Below are positions 17,404-26,603 of a stretch of DNA of 64,000 nt, piece after piece. The DNA lies in contig CAYNOT010000001.1 of the NCBI GenBank assembly GCA_964398945.1, positions 272,747 to 336,746 of the forward strand, given 5' to 3'. Origin of the DNA: JBGTGG01 sp964398945 (GTDB lineage Bacteria; Bacteroidota; Bacteroidia; Cytophagales; Cyclobacteriaceae). Within the stretch, counting starts at the first letter, position 1. Each line of letters opens with the position of its first letter. The position numbers and the translations under genes are program-made. The notes below the pieces were generated by a model that saw only the letters and a list, made by a program, of their open reading frames with translations, was not told where the DNA came from and made no database searches.

Positions 17404-18852
17404 TTACACTTCATTTAATTTTTCAGTAAGCAATTGGGTCGTCAGTTTCGGATCTGCTTTTCCGTTACTGCGCTTCATCACTTCGCCCATAAACATACCC
17501 ATAATTCCCTTTTTACCTTTCTTGTATTCCACAACTTTTTGGGAAAAATCGTTCAATACACTCTCCACTATTGGCAAAAGTGAATTCGAATCACTTTCCT
17601 GAAGAAGATCCAGCGTTCTTGCAGCCTCCATCGGGTTACTATCCGGATGTTCACACAAATACGGAAAAACGCGTTGCGTGGCCGCAGTGTGGCTTACCAG
17701 CCCTTCTTCCACTAACATGATGAGTTCACTCAATGACTTTGCAGAACACGGAAGGGTAGCATGGTCTTTTAGGTAAGCTTTCACTACACCCATCATCCAA
17801 TTGGAGGCGGCTTTATAATTGGTGATATAGCCACACAATTCATCAAAGTACGCTGCAACCTCTTTTGATTCGGTCAATACCTGTGCATCGTATTCGGGAA
17901 GATTAAACTGATTCACAAACTTTTCAAAATACTGGTACGGCAACAACGGCATCGCTTCTTTAATGGCTTGTAGCCATTGATCAGAGACTTCCAACGGACT
18001 AACATCCGGATCGGGGAAATAACGATAATCGTTCATTTCTTCTTTTGTACGCATCGCGGAAGTTGTACCTGAGGCAACATCAAACGTCCGGGTTTCAGAA
18101 ATAACTGGTTCTCCCTTTTCGATCAATTCAATTTGCCGAATTACTTCATGTTCAATGGCGTGTTGCACATTGCGAATGGAGTTCATGTTTTTAATCTCCA
18201 CTTTTTTACCGAGTTGATCCGCATTTTTTAGCTTGACAGAAATATTCGCATCACACCGCAACGAACCTTCCTCCATATTGCCATCACAAATTTCCAGGTA
18301 GCGAACAAGCTTTCTAACTTCCGTTAAAAAAGCTCCCGCCTCTTCGGAAGAATAAATAGCAGGCTCCGTCACGATTTCGATCAATGGAACACCCGCGCGG
18401 TTGTAATCCACAACCGTATCCGTTTCCCCCTCAAGGTGCATGGACTTTCCGGCATCTTCTTCCAGATGGATACGGTTCAATACAATATCTTTTTTGGTGC
18501 CATCGCGCAACAGAACTCCAACATGGCCACCTACGACAATCGGGGTTGTGTTTTGCGTCAACTGATATCCTTTCGGTAGATCGGGATAAAAATAATTTTT
18601 CCGGTCAAAAATCTGGAATTGTGAAATCTTGCCACGGCACGCCAATCCCATTTTAATGGCAAACTCAATTGTTTTTTTATTGAGCTTTGGCAACGTACCC
18701 GGATGCGCCAATGTGATCACGCCAACATTTCGGTTGGGCAAGGAGCCAAAGGCATTCGGCTCAACGGAAAATATTTTCGATTCCGTTAGCAATTGGGCAT
18801 GGACTTCCAGCCCAATCACCACCTGATATTTATCCCGGATAGCTTTCTCCAT
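17404..18852 (-). CDS. gatB: Asp-tRNA(Asn)/Glu-tRNA(Gln) amidotransferase subunit B
   Basis: 482 residues, normal for GatB. The N-terminus YQVVIGLEVHAQL, the catalytic-site region VDYNRAGVPLIEIVTEPA (GatB signature), GSLRCDANISVK and RYFPDPDVSPLEVS are all present; the C-terminal YqeY-like tail domain ends with KGKKGIMGMFMGEVMKRSNG. With GatA and GatC (not in the window) it converts Glu-tRNA(Gln) to Gln-tRNA(Gln). It follows alaS by only 3 bp on the same strand, so the two translation genes form an operon, which then runs into the TlpA-like gene. Confidence 0.97.
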   Translation of the reverse strand: MEKAIRDKYQVVIGLEVHAQLLTESKIFSVEPNAFGSLPNRNVGVITLAHPGTLPKLNKKTIEFAIKMGLACRGKISQFQIFDRKNYFYPDLPKGYQLTQNTTPIVVGGHVGVLLRDGTKKDIVLNRIHLEEDAGKSMHLEGETDTVVDYNRAGVPLIEIVTEPAIYSSEEAGAFLTEVRKLVRYLEICDGNMEEGSLRCDANISVKLKNADQLGKKVEIKNMNSIRNVQHAIEHEVIRQIELIEKGEPVISETRTFDVASGTTSAMRTKEEMNDYRYFPDPDVSPLEVSDQWLQAIKEAMPLLPYQYFEKFVNQFNLPEYDAQVLTESKEVAAYFDELCGYITNYKAASNWMMGVVKAYLKDHATLPCSAKSLSELIMLVEEGLVSHTAATQRVFPYLCEHPDSNPMEAARTLDLLQESDSNSLLPIVESVLNDFSQKVVEYKKGKKGIMGMFMGEVMKRSNGKADPKLTTQLLTEKLNEV

Positions 18853-18855
18853 TTG

Positions 18856-21471
18856 CTACTTGATCAATTCTTTTGCTTTGGAAATGACAGCATCCAATCC
18901 TTCCAGGTTTTTACCACCTGCTGTGGCAAAGAAAGGTTGCCCCCCTCCGCCTCCATCGATTTCTTTGGCCAATACTTTTACCATCTCCCCCGCATGGTAT
19001 TTTTTTGATTCCATCAACTTATCGCCAATCATCACCGCCACTTGTGGTTTCGAATCAACATTGGCAGCAAGGATCAACAGTAAATCTGAAAACTGGTTTT
19101 TTAAATCGTAGGCAATCTTCTTTAATGAGTCTGCATTCGGAACGGTGATTTTTTCCAAAATCAAACTATATCCATTTGTAGTTTGTGCTTTCTTTGCCAA
19201 TTCGTTTTTCATCACAACAGCCTGTTCCTGATAAAGGGATTCAACCAACTTTTCAAGGCTGTGTTTCCCTTCAAGCAAGCTGGAAGTACTCGCCAACAAA
19301 TCTTTTGGGTACTTCAGTAAACTTCTTACTTCGTTTAACTGGTTCAATTCATTTCGGATATATGCTTCCGAGTTTTCTCCCGTTACTGCTTCAATCCTCC
19401 TGATACCAGCAGCTACCGAACTCTCGGAGGTGATTTTAAACAAACCAATAACACCCGTATCCGGTACGTGCGTACCACCACACAACTCAACAGAATACGT
19501 TGGATCGAACGTAATGACACGCACAAAGTCGCCATACTTCTCACCGAAAAGCGCCATTGCGCCAAGCGATTTTGCCTGTTCGATCGGGACATTTCGCTTT
19601 TCATCCAGATGGATATTCCCACGCACCTTTTCATTCACCAGTGTTTCCACTTTTTGGATTTCTTCGTCTGTCATTGCAGCGAAATGTGAAAAATCAAAGC
19701 GAAGGATTTTATCATTCACCAATGAACCGCGTTGTTCAACATGTTTTCCCAACACATCGCGCAAAGCAGCGTGCAGCAAATGCGTGGCACTGTGATTGCC
19801 CATGGTGAGCTTGCGTTTGTGCACGTTTACTTTTGCAATGAAGCTTGCTGATAAATCTTTTGGCAGCCGGTCCGCAAAATGGACAATCAAATCGTTTTCT
19901 TTTTTCGTATCGATGATGGAAATTTTCTCATCACCGGACTGAATGTATCCCGTATCCCCAACCTGTCCGCCACTCTCCGCATAGAATGGTGTTTTATCAA
20001 ATACCAACTGGAACAATTCCTTGTTTTTTTGCTTGATGGTTCTGTGCTTGATGATGCGAACAGAAGCTTCTAAATGATCGTAACCAATGAATTCACTTTG
20101 TGCCTCATCGCCCACTAAAATCCAGTCACCGGTTTCTTTAACGGCTGCTGCTTTTGATCTGGATTTTTGTTTTTCCATTTCGGTTTTAAAACCGGCTTCA
20201 TCAACAGACAGCCCATTCTCACGGGCAATCAATGAAGTGAGATCAAGCGGGAAACCAAAGGTATCGTACAATTCAAAGGCTACTTCACCCGGAATGGTTT
20301 TATTGCCAATCTCATTTGAGATCGCATCCAATCGTTTTAATCCTTTGTCAAGCGTGTGCAAAAAAGAAGACTCTTCTTCAAAAATTACTTTGCCCACATA
20401 CTCTTGCTGTGCTTTCAATTCGGGGAATACATTTTCGAATTGTTTCACCAAGACTTCCACCATCTTATATAAAAAAGGCTCCTTCAAATTCAAATAAGAG
20501 AAACCGTACCGAACTGCCCTTCTCAAAATCCTTCTGATCACATAACCTGCCCCGGTGTTGGAAGGAAGTTGTCCGTCAGCAATCGTAAACGCGACAGCCC
20601 GAACATGGTCTGCCATCACGCGCATCGCAATGTCCGTCTTTTCATCCACACCGTATTTGGTGGATGATCCTTTCGCAACAAAATCAATCAACGGTGTAAA
20701 GACATCCGTATCATAATTCGATTTCTTTTTTTGGATCGCCATGCAAAGGCGTTCGAAACCCATACCAGTATCGACATGTTGTGCGGGAAGTTTCTCCAGG
20801 CTGCCATCCGCTTTGCGGTTAAACTCCATGAACACAAGGTTCCAGATTTCTATTACTTGTGGGTGGTCGTTGTTCACCAACTCCCTTCCGGGGATTTTCT
20901 TTACCTCATCGTCATCACGCAAGTCGATATGGATTTCAGAGCACGGTCCGCACGGCCCGGTCTCGCCCATCTCCCAAAAATTATCTTTCTTCGATCCGTG
21001 GATGATGCGGTCCTCAGCAACAATGGCTTTCCATAGGTTTTTTGCTTCGTCATCCACCGCAAGGTTTTCATCTTGATCACCACCAAAAACGGAAACATAT
21101 AAACGGTCTTTTGGCAACTTGTACTCTTCGGTCAATAATTCCCAGGCCCATTCAATTGCTTCCTTTTTGAAGTAATCACCAAACGACCAATTGCCCAACA
21201 TTTCAAACATCGTATGGTGATAGGTATCAATTCCAACTTCTTCCAGGTCATTGTGCTTTCCGCTCACCCGCAAACACTTTTGCGTATCGGCAATACGGTT
21301 GCTTTTTGGGACCGAATTGCCTAAAAAGTAATCTTTAAACTGTACCATCCCTGAATTGGTAAACAGTAAGGTGGGATCGTTCTTCAGCACCAAAGGTGCG
21401 CTGGGAACAATTTGGTGCCTTTTTTTAGCGAAAAATTCAAGGAACTTACTTCTAATTAAACTCGATTCCAT
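18856..21471 (-). CDS. alaS: Alanyl-tRNA synthetase
   Basis: 871 residues, full length for bacterial AlaRS. The class II catalytic domain has FTNSGMVQFKDYFLG and NDLEEVGIDTYHHTMFEMLG (motif 1/2 region). The editing domain has the zinc ligands HSATHLLHAAL and VELCGGTHV. The C-terminal region ends with the glycine-rich GGGGGQPFFATAGGKN typical of the C-Ala/DHHA1 domain. It charges tRNA(Ala) and deacylates mischarged Ser/Gly. A near-perfect Bacteroidetes -7 box sits 76-83 bases upstream. It leads an operon with gatB. Confidence 0.98.
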   Translation of the reverse strand: MESSLIRSKFLEFFAKKRHQIVPSAPLVLKNDPTLLFTNSGMVQFKDYFLGNSVPKSNRIADTQKCLRVSGKHNDLEEVGIDTYHHTMFEMLGNWSFGDYFKKEAIEWAWELLTEEYKLPKDRLYVSVFGGDQDENLAVDDEAKNLWKAIVAEDRIIHGSKKDNFWEMGETGPCGPCSEIHIDLRDDDEVKKIPGRELVNNDHPQVIEIWNLVFMEFNRKADGSLEKLPAQHVDTGMGFERLCMAIQKKKSNYDTDVFTPLIDFVAKGSSTKYGVDEKTDIAMRVMADHVRAVAFTIADGQLPSNTGAGYVIRRILRRAVRYGFSYLNLKEPFLYKMVEVLVKQFENVFPELKAQQEYVGKVIFEEESSFLHTLDKGLKRLDAISNEIGNKTIPGEVAFELYDTFGFPLDLTSLIARENGLSVDEAGFKTEMEKQKSRSKAAAVKETGDWILVGDEAQSEFIGYDHLEASVRIIKHRTIKQKNKELFQLVFDKTPFYAESGGQVGDTGYIQSGDEKISIIDTKKENDLIVHFADRLPKDLSASFIAKVNVHKRKLTMGNHSATHLLHAALRDVLGKHVEQRGSLVNDKILRFDFSHFAAMTDEEIQKVETLVNEKVRGNIHLDEKRNVPIEQAKSLGAMALFGEKYGDFVRVITFDPTYSVELCGGTHVPDTGVIGLFKITSESSVAAGIRRIEAVTGENSEAYIRNELNQLNEVRSLLKYPKDLLASTSSLLEGKHSLEKLVESLYQEQAVVMKNELAKKAQTTNGYSLILEKITVPNADSLKKIAYDLKNQFSDLLLILAANVDSKPQVAVMIGDKLMESKKYHAGEMVKVLAKEIDGGGGGQPFFATAGGKNLEGLDAVISKAKELIK

Positions 21472-21546
21472 CCTCTCAAAATGCGTTTTTGTAGCTTGTT
21501 AGCTGTTTTTTACTATCTTAGCCACCGTTATTTCAATGGCAAGCCA

Positions 21547-21554
21547 CAAAAGTA
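21547..21554 (-). promoter_or_regulatory. Bacteroidetes-type -7 element for alaS
   Basis: On the minus strand TACTTTTG exactly matches TAnnTTTG, about 80 bases before the alaS start. The -33 element is not clear. The same 113-bp gap must also drive the divergent M23 peptidase gene; TTTTG (21487-21491), 19 bp, TACTATCT (21511-21518) is a weak candidate on the plus strand. Confidence 0.45.
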
Positions 21555-21584
21555 AGCGCTATCGACCATTTTTTAAGTGATTTA

Positions 21585-22553
21585 ATGGGCAAATTAAAAT
21601 ATTACTATAACCCTAAAACCTTTGAGTACGAACGTGTCGAACGTAATGTTTGGGATGTCGTCTTCTATGCTTTTGGATTGTTAATGGTAAGCGCAGTCTT
21701 CTTTGCAGGAATATTCATTCTGGACAATCTTCTCTTTGAAACATCATACGAAGCGCAATTGCGCTTTGAAAATAAAGCGTTGAAAAAACATAAAACCTTA
21801 TTGACAAACCAACTAACCTCCATAGAAGGTACGTTGGCTAATTTAAAGAAGGAAGACAAAAAGCTCTACGCCAAAATATTCAACGTCCAATCGGAAGAAT
21901 CAACAACTAAACAGGCAAGCCTTTCCAACGCACTATCTTTCACAAACCTTTCAACATTCCACAAGGGCATTGATAAAGTCCAATCAACTTCTTCCAAGCT
22001 CTATCAGCAGTCACAATTAACCAATCAAAAATACAATACCAATCCATTATCAAACGATGAGGTGAAGGCATTGTCCACCATTCCTTCCCTTTCACCTGTC
22101 GATTTGATCTATACTTCGCACCTGGTTTCCGGCTTTGGGGAACGTATCAATCCTTTCCATAAAGGAAACTACCACCACCCGGGAATTGATTTTTCAATAC
22201 CACGCGGATCGGCAATATATGCTACTGCTTCCGGGCACGTGACAACGGTAAAGAAAAGCGATTTACAAGCAGGCTATGGAAACTACATCGACATCGATCA
22301 TGGAAATGGTTACGTGACCCGCTATGCTCATTTGGACAACCTGAGTGTAAAAGTCGGGCAAGCTGTGATGAGGGGGGAACAAATCGCCACCTCCGGGATG
22401 AGCGGTGGGTCCACCTCCCCGCACCTTCATTATGAAGTAATCCTTTTTAACGAAAATGTTGACCCTGTCAATTTTTTGATACAGGGGGTCACACCCGATC
22501 TGTATTCAACCTTGCTGGCCAAGGCAAAGCTTAAAAACCAATCGCTTGATTAG
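21585..22553 (+). CDS. M23-family metallopeptidase, membrane anchored (first of a pair)
   Basis: 322 residues. A transmembrane helix at ~25-47 (VVFYAFGLLMVSAVFFAGIF) is followed by a coiled-coil stretch (~50-100) and a LytM/M23 domain at ~195-300. Zinc ligands and catalytic residues are present: HHPGIDFS (His and Asp), TRYAHLD and SPHLHYEV (HxH). The N-terminal MGKLKYYYNPKTFEYERVER is shared with the next gene. It should cleave peptidoglycan cross-bridges or act as an activator in cell division or elongation. The stop codon shares one base with the GTG start of the paralogous downstream gene, indicating tight coupling. Confidence 0.9.
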   Translation: MGKLKYYYNPKTFEYERVERNVWDVVFYAFGLLMVSAVFFAGIFILDNLLFETSYEAQLRFENKALKKHKTLLTNQLTSIEGTLANLKKEDKKLYAKIFNVQSEESTTKQASLSNALSFTNLSTFHKGIDKVQSTSSKLYQQSQLTNQKYNTNPLSNDEVKALSTIPSLSPVDLIYTSHLVSGFGERINPFHKGNYHHPGIDFSIPRGSAIYATASGHVTTVKKSDLQAGYGNYIDIDHGNGYVTRYAHLDNLSVKVGQAVMRGEQIATSGMSGGSTSPHLHYEVILFNENVDPVNFLIQGVTPDLYSTLLAKAKLKNQSLD

Positions 22554-23518
22554 TGGCAAAAGTTAAGTACCGATATAATCCTGTAACCTGCCGCTACGAA
22601 CCGTGGTATCCAAGCACAGGGTTGGTTTTTAGACGAACCATTATCTTTCTAAGCATTTCTTTTTTCATTGCATCGATAGCTTACTCAGTATTAATGCAGA
22701 ACGTGGGCTCTGTAGATGAACTGATACAGGAGAATAAAAACTATGCATTGCTGGAGGAATGGGAAATCCTGGAAAACAGGATTGACCAAATCCAATCGGA
22801 GTTATTGGAACTCATTGAGAAGGATGACAACAATTACCGGGTAATCCTTGATTCTGATCCGCTGGACAATACGGTGCGCGAAGCCGGTATTGGTGGTCGG
22901 GAGGTCCTTGTTTTACCGGAGGTAAAAAGCATTTCCATGCTAAGTAAAAACTATCAGCGCATTGAAAAACTGAGCAAGCAACTCGATGTTGAGCTACAAT
23001 CCTACCAGGAATTAGCTACCTTATTGGATAAGAAAATAAAGCGATGGGCGGCACGTCCTGCTATCCAGCCCATTGATAACCGGCAATTGGACAGGCTGCA
23101 CCTTCGCTTTGGCATGCGTTCCCATCCTTCTTTGGATATAGACCGCCAGCACAAAGGACTTGATTTTTCAGCGCCCATCGGAACACCCGTTTATGCAACT
23201 GGTGATGGAAAGGTTGAAGTTGCCCATTTTTCATCATCGTATGGCAATGTTATTTACTTAAATCATGGATATGGGTATCAAACCCGGTATGCCCATTTAT
23301 CTAAGTTCAATATCAAACCGGGGGATCGTGTGAAGCGTGGCCAGGTTATCGGCTATGTAGGAAACACCGGTATTTCTGTAGGGCCACACCTGCATTACGA
23401 GGTTTTGTTCCAAAACGGAAACCTCAATCCAATAAACTTCTTTCAACGCGATCTGAGCAATGAAGAATATGAAAGGCTGATCGAGCAGAGCGCTAAAAAC
23501 ACACAAATCCTCGACTAA
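22553..23518 (+). CDS. M23-family metallopeptidase, membrane anchored (second of a pair)
   Basis: 321 residues, starting with GTG at 22553 within TAGTG; no ATG near by gives the conserved N-terminus MAKVKYRYNPVTCRYEPWYP. It has the same order as the previous protein: short cytosolic head, transmembrane helix (~27-48), coiled coil (~55-90 and 140-165), M23 domain (~190-300) with HKGLDFSAP, TRYAHLSKF and GPHLHYEV. The active-site residues are intact, so both copies may be enzymes. The pair is a tandem duplication that has diverged outside the catalytic core. Weak dyad CGATGAAT/ATTCATCG (23545-23564) follows in the gap before the next gene. Confidence 0.9.
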   Translation: MAKVKYRYNPVTCRYEPWYPSTGLVFRRTIIFLSISFFIASIAYSVLMQNVGSVDELIQENKNYALLEEWEILENRIDQIQSELLELIEKDDNNYRVILDSDPLDNTVREAGIGGREVLVLPEVKSISMLSKNYQRIEKLSKQLDVELQSYQELATLLDKKIKRWAARPAIQPIDNRQLDRLHLRFGMRSHPSLDIDRQHKGLDFSAPIGTPVYATGDGKVEVAHFSSSYGNVIYLNHGYGYQTRYAHLSKFNIKPGDRVKRGQVIGYVGNTGISVGPHLHYEVLFQNGNLNPINFFQRDLSNEEYERLIEQSAKNTQILD

Positions 23519-23652
23519 CTCACTCAATGAGTTTTAAACGATGGCGATGAATGTCAATTCATCGGTTGAAGCAAACAAATCCTACTATTTCATTACCAGC
23601 TGTTTGTCGCTAAGCTAAAACTGTTTTTCTTTGCAAGACTGGTTTTAATCTG

Positions 23653-24801
23653 ATGGTCTTGATTCGCGGTTTTTTCTGTCTTTTACTCTTTTCTTTTTCA
23701 GCTTCTTTAGCGCAGGATTTCCCATTAGACTCTATTAAAATAGAATACGATACCATCCCGGCCATTACGCCTATCGTTCCAAGCAATTACCCGAAAACCG
23801 ACACCTTGCTGGTGGTAAGGAAAGACACGCTCACCATTATTGGCGTTGGGGATATTATGATGGGCACCAACTATCCTGAAGATCGGCTTCCGATAAGCAA
23901 CGGTTCATTGTTAATGAAAGACGTGGAGGAAGTACTCCAATCGGCTGATATCACCTTTGGCAATTTGGAAGGTGTGTTGTTGGATTCAGGAGGAACCCCA
24001 AAAAGCTGTCGGGATCCTAAAGTTTGCTATGTTTTTCGCTCCCCATCACGCTATGTGGAAAATTTGACCACTGCGGGATTTGATTTAATCAGCATAGCGA
24101 ACAACCATGCCGGGGATTTTGGGGATGCAGGGCGTGAAAATACCATGAAAGTACTCGGTGAGCATGGCCTCGCCTATGCGGGACAACTCCAGCAAGAATT
24201 TACCATCCTTACAAAAGATAGCATTACCTATGGGCTGGCCGCTTTTTCACCCAACAGCAATTGTGTAAGCATTAACGACTATAACCGCGCGAAAGCAATT
24301 GTCCAGCACCTTGATTCAATTGTTGACATTGTGATTGTCTCCTTCCACGGTGGCGCAGAAGGAAAGGATTATCAAAACGTACCCCGAAAGCACGAAATTT
24401 TCCATGGTGAAGACCGCGGGGATGTTTACAAATTCTCACACATGATGGTGGATGCGGGTGCCGATATTATTTTCGGGCACGGGCCACACGTTACACGCGG
24501 CATAGAGGTTTATAAAGATCGGTTTATCGCGTATAGCCTGGGGAATTTTTGCACCTATAAAGGCATCAACATCGCAGGCATCAATGGATGGGCTCCCATT
24601 ATCAAAGTCTTTACCAATCCTTCAGGTGCTTTTCTGAAAGGCGAAATCACCGCAACCTATCAGGTGTACGGGGTAGGTGTGAAAATTGATCCGAATAAAC
24701 AGGTGATCAAAAAAATCAAAGAATTATCGAAAAAAGATTTTCCTGAATCGCCTATTGGCATTGACGATAATGGTATTATTACTTATCTTGACCGACTATA
24801 A
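23653..24801 (+). CDS. CapA-family exported phosphoesterase-like protein
   Basis: 382 residues with a signal peptide (MVLIRGFFCLLLFSFSASLAQ). The PGA_cap domain spans ~55-320: GVGDIMMGTNYP, FGNLEGVLLD, SIANNHAGDFGDAG, SFHGGAEGKDYQ and FGHGPHVTRGIEVYKDR, matching the metallophosphatase-like motifs of CapA/PgsA proteins. In polyglutamate producers CapA works with CapBC, which are not present here, so capsule synthesis is not implied. It probably acts in the envelope. It is part of a rightward cluster with the M23 pair upstream and the MerR-type gene 2 bp downstream. Confidence 0.88.
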   Translation: MVLIRGFFCLLLFSFSASLAQDFPLDSIKIEYDTIPAITPIVPSNYPKTDTLLVVRKDTLTIIGVGDIMMGTNYPEDRLPISNGSLLMKDVEEVLQSADITFGNLEGVLLDSGGTPKSCRDPKVCYVFRSPSRYVENLTTAGFDLISIANNHAGDFGDAGRENTMKVLGEHGLAYAGQLQQEFTILTKDSITYGLAAFSPNSNCVSINDYNRAKAIVQHLDSIVDIVIVSFHGGAEGKDYQNVPRKHEIFHGEDRGDVYKFSHMMVDAGADIIFGHGPHVTRGIEVYKDRFIAYSLGNFCTYKGINIAGINGWAPIIKVFTNPSGAFLKGEITATYQVYGVGVKIDPNKQVIKKIKELSKKDFPESPIGIDDNGIITYLDRL

Positions 24802-24803
24802 GC

Positions 24804-25139
24804 ATGGCATACAAAGAAAAGGAAATTGAAAAATTATACTACTCCATTGGAGAAGTAGCCGAGTTGTTCAACGTTGCACCATCGCTCATTCGTTTTTGGG
24901 AGTCAGAATTTGACATCATCAAACCCAAGAAAAACCGGAAAGGAAATCGTCAGTTTACGAAAGAAGACATTGATAATGTCCGTACCATTTACCATTTGGT
25001 AAAAGAAAAAGGGTTTACGCTAAACGGTGCGAAAGATATGCTTAAAAACGATGTACAGGGTGTGAAAGACAAAATGGAAATGATTGAGTCCCTGAAAAAG
25101 GTCCGCAAGTTCCTAACCGATTTGAGCAAAGAATTGTAA
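24804..25139 (+). CDS. MerR-type helix-turn-helix regulator
   Basis: 111 residues. The N-terminal MerR fold reads YYSIGEVAELFNVAPSLIRFWESEF then KKNRKGNRQFTKEDIDNVRTIYHLV, with an IDN-containing second helix, followed by a short coiled-coil tail (KDKMEMIESLKKVRKFLTDLSKEL) and no effector domain. Such short MerR proteins are widely conserved in Bacteroidetes, usually next to M23 peptidase or dprA genes, but their targets are unknown. It begins 2 bp after the CapA gene stop, so they are co-transcribed. Confidence 0.88.
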   Translation: MAYKEKEIEKLYYSIGEVAELFNVAPSLIRFWESEFDIIKPKKNRKGNRQFTKEDIDNVRTIYHLVKEKGFTLNGAKDMLKNDVQGVKDKMEMIESLKKVRKFLTDLSKEL

Positions 25140-25216
25140 AAACTGTAAGGTCGTTCAAAAAAAATCCAAACCCTTTCCAATTTCCCGCACCCCGTTGGCC
25201 ATATACCTGATTTTAC

Positions 25217-26323
25217 ATGGATCAAAACAGACTCTCCTTATTAGCATTGCATTTTGTACCGGGCATTGGTGACTACCTCATCCGGCAACTTGTGAGTTAT
25301 TGCGGTTCTGCTGAAAAAATATTTTCAACCCCCAAAGGAAAATTACTAAAGATACCCGGTGTAGGTGAAGCCACCACCAAATCCCTTGTATCGGGAAAAG
25401 CATTTGAATTGGCCGAGAGGGAAATTGAAAAAGCCACGCGAGCAGCAGTTGATCTGGTTTTCTATACCGACAAAACATATCCATCACGCCTTCGCGAAAT
25501 CAATGATGCCCCCACCCTTTTGTATTGCAAAGGAAATATCAACCTCGAACAACAAAAAACAGTTGCGTTAATAGGAACGCGGAACGCAACAGAGTACGGC
25601 AAGGAACAGGTGGAAAAACTCGTTAAGGATTTAGTCCCGCATCAACCCTTGATTATTAGTGGGCTTGCGTACGGAATTGACATCCATGCGCACAAAGCAG
25701 CATTAAAAAACGATCTTCCCACTGTGGGGATTATGGGAAGCGGCATCGATGTGATTTATCCGGCAGTGCATCGTGAAACTGCCACGAAGATGTTGGAAAC
25801 CGGTGGGCTCATTACGGAGAACCCATTCGGCACCAAACCCGATGCGCATAATTTCCCGGCAAGGAACCGCATCATAGCTGGGTTGGCTGATGCATTGATT
25901 GTTGTGGAGGCAGCACAAAAAGGAGGCGCATTGATCACCGCTCAAATAGCGAATAGCTACAACAAAGATATTTTTGCTGTCCCCGGGAACAATGGAAGTT
26001 CTTTTTCGGAAGGCTGCAATAATTTGATCAAAAGCAATCGTGCACATTTACTCACTTCTATAAAGGATGTTGAATACATTATGAATTGGGAGGCAGGAAC
26101 AGAAGTAAAGAAAAAAGTATCCGTTAGCCTGGATCAATTTGATCCTGAAGAACAACCTGTGATTGAATTAATGCTTGATAAGCCGGAAGGTGTAAAAATT
26201 GATGAGTTGAGTTGGCGCTCCAACATTGCAGTAGGCCAACTGGCTTCTATCCTACTGAACCTTGAGTTTAAAGGAGCAGTTAAATCTTTTCCCGGAAAAG
26301 TCTATAAATTGAACGTGAACTAG
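25217..26323 (+). CDS. dprA: DNA-processing protein DprA
   Basis: 368 residues. A helix-hairpin-helix/SAM-like N-terminus (FVPGIGDYLIRQLVSYCG, KIPGVGEATTKSL) precedes the Rossmann-like core with VALIGTRNATEYGKEQVEKL, SGLAYGIDIHAHKAAL, GSGIDVIYPAVHRETA and FPARNRIIAGLADALIVVEA. A C-terminal winged-helix (PVIELMLDKPEGVKIDELS) is present. DprA loads RecA on incoming single-stranded DNA in natural transformation. No other competence gene is in the window (the dCMP deaminase at 35305 is of the ComEB family but is a metabolic enzyme). Confidence 0.95.
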   Translation: MDQNRLSLLALHFVPGIGDYLIRQLVSYCGSAEKIFSTPKGKLLKIPGVGEATTKSLVSGKAFELAEREIEKATRAAVDLVFYTDKTYPSRLREINDAPTLLYCKGNINLEQQKTVALIGTRNATEYGKEQVEKLVKDLVPHQPLIISGLAYGIDIHAHKAALKNDLPTVGIMGSGIDVIYPAVHRETATKMLETGGLITENPFGTKPDAHNFPARNRIIAGLADALIVVEAAQKGGALITAQIANSYNKDIFAVPGNNGSSFSEGCNNLIKSNRAHLLTSIKDVEYIMNWEAGTEVKKKVSVSLDQFDPEEQPVIELMLDKPEGVKIDELSWRSNIAVGQLASILLNLEFKGAVKSFPGKVYKLNVN

Positions 26324-26409
26324 AACGGGTCCTTCAAAATCAAGAATAAACTGACCATCATTTTTTGAAATGCATGTCTTTGCGAAAAGGGCGAAATGCT
26401 GATACGTCA

Positions 26410-26578
26410 TTCGTGCCATCGTGTCGGATGATATAGAATCATTTCATCGAACGGAGGCAGGCGACACGTACAAACTCCTACATTAAATCCGCGGGTTGAA
26501 ACCCGCGGCTAAAAATAGATTTTAACCGTGTCGCCTGCCAACGTTACAATGCACGTTCATTCGACACGATGGCACGAA
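26410..26578. repeat. Nested-palindrome element, REPIN-like
   Basis: Three nested inverted repeats share one centre. Outer arms 26410-26426 and 26562-26578 (17 bp exact, extendable to 22 with one wobble); middle arms GGCAGGCGACACG 26456-26468 and its complement 26527-26539 (13 bp exact); inner hairpin CCGCGGGT/ACCCGCGG 26489-26508. CGTGTCG in the outer arm is also complementary to CGACACG in the middle arm on the same side, so each half can fold as its own hairpin: two inverted REP-like units, the arrangement called a REPIN. It fills most of 26324-26603, with no ORF. Confidence 0.65.
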
Positions 26579-26603
26579 GGTGTAAAGAATTTTTAAACCA
26601 GCA

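Noticed and set aside
19430..19795. 121-residue plus-strand frame in alaS
   Set aside because: Antisense shadow inside a well-supported alaS reading frame.
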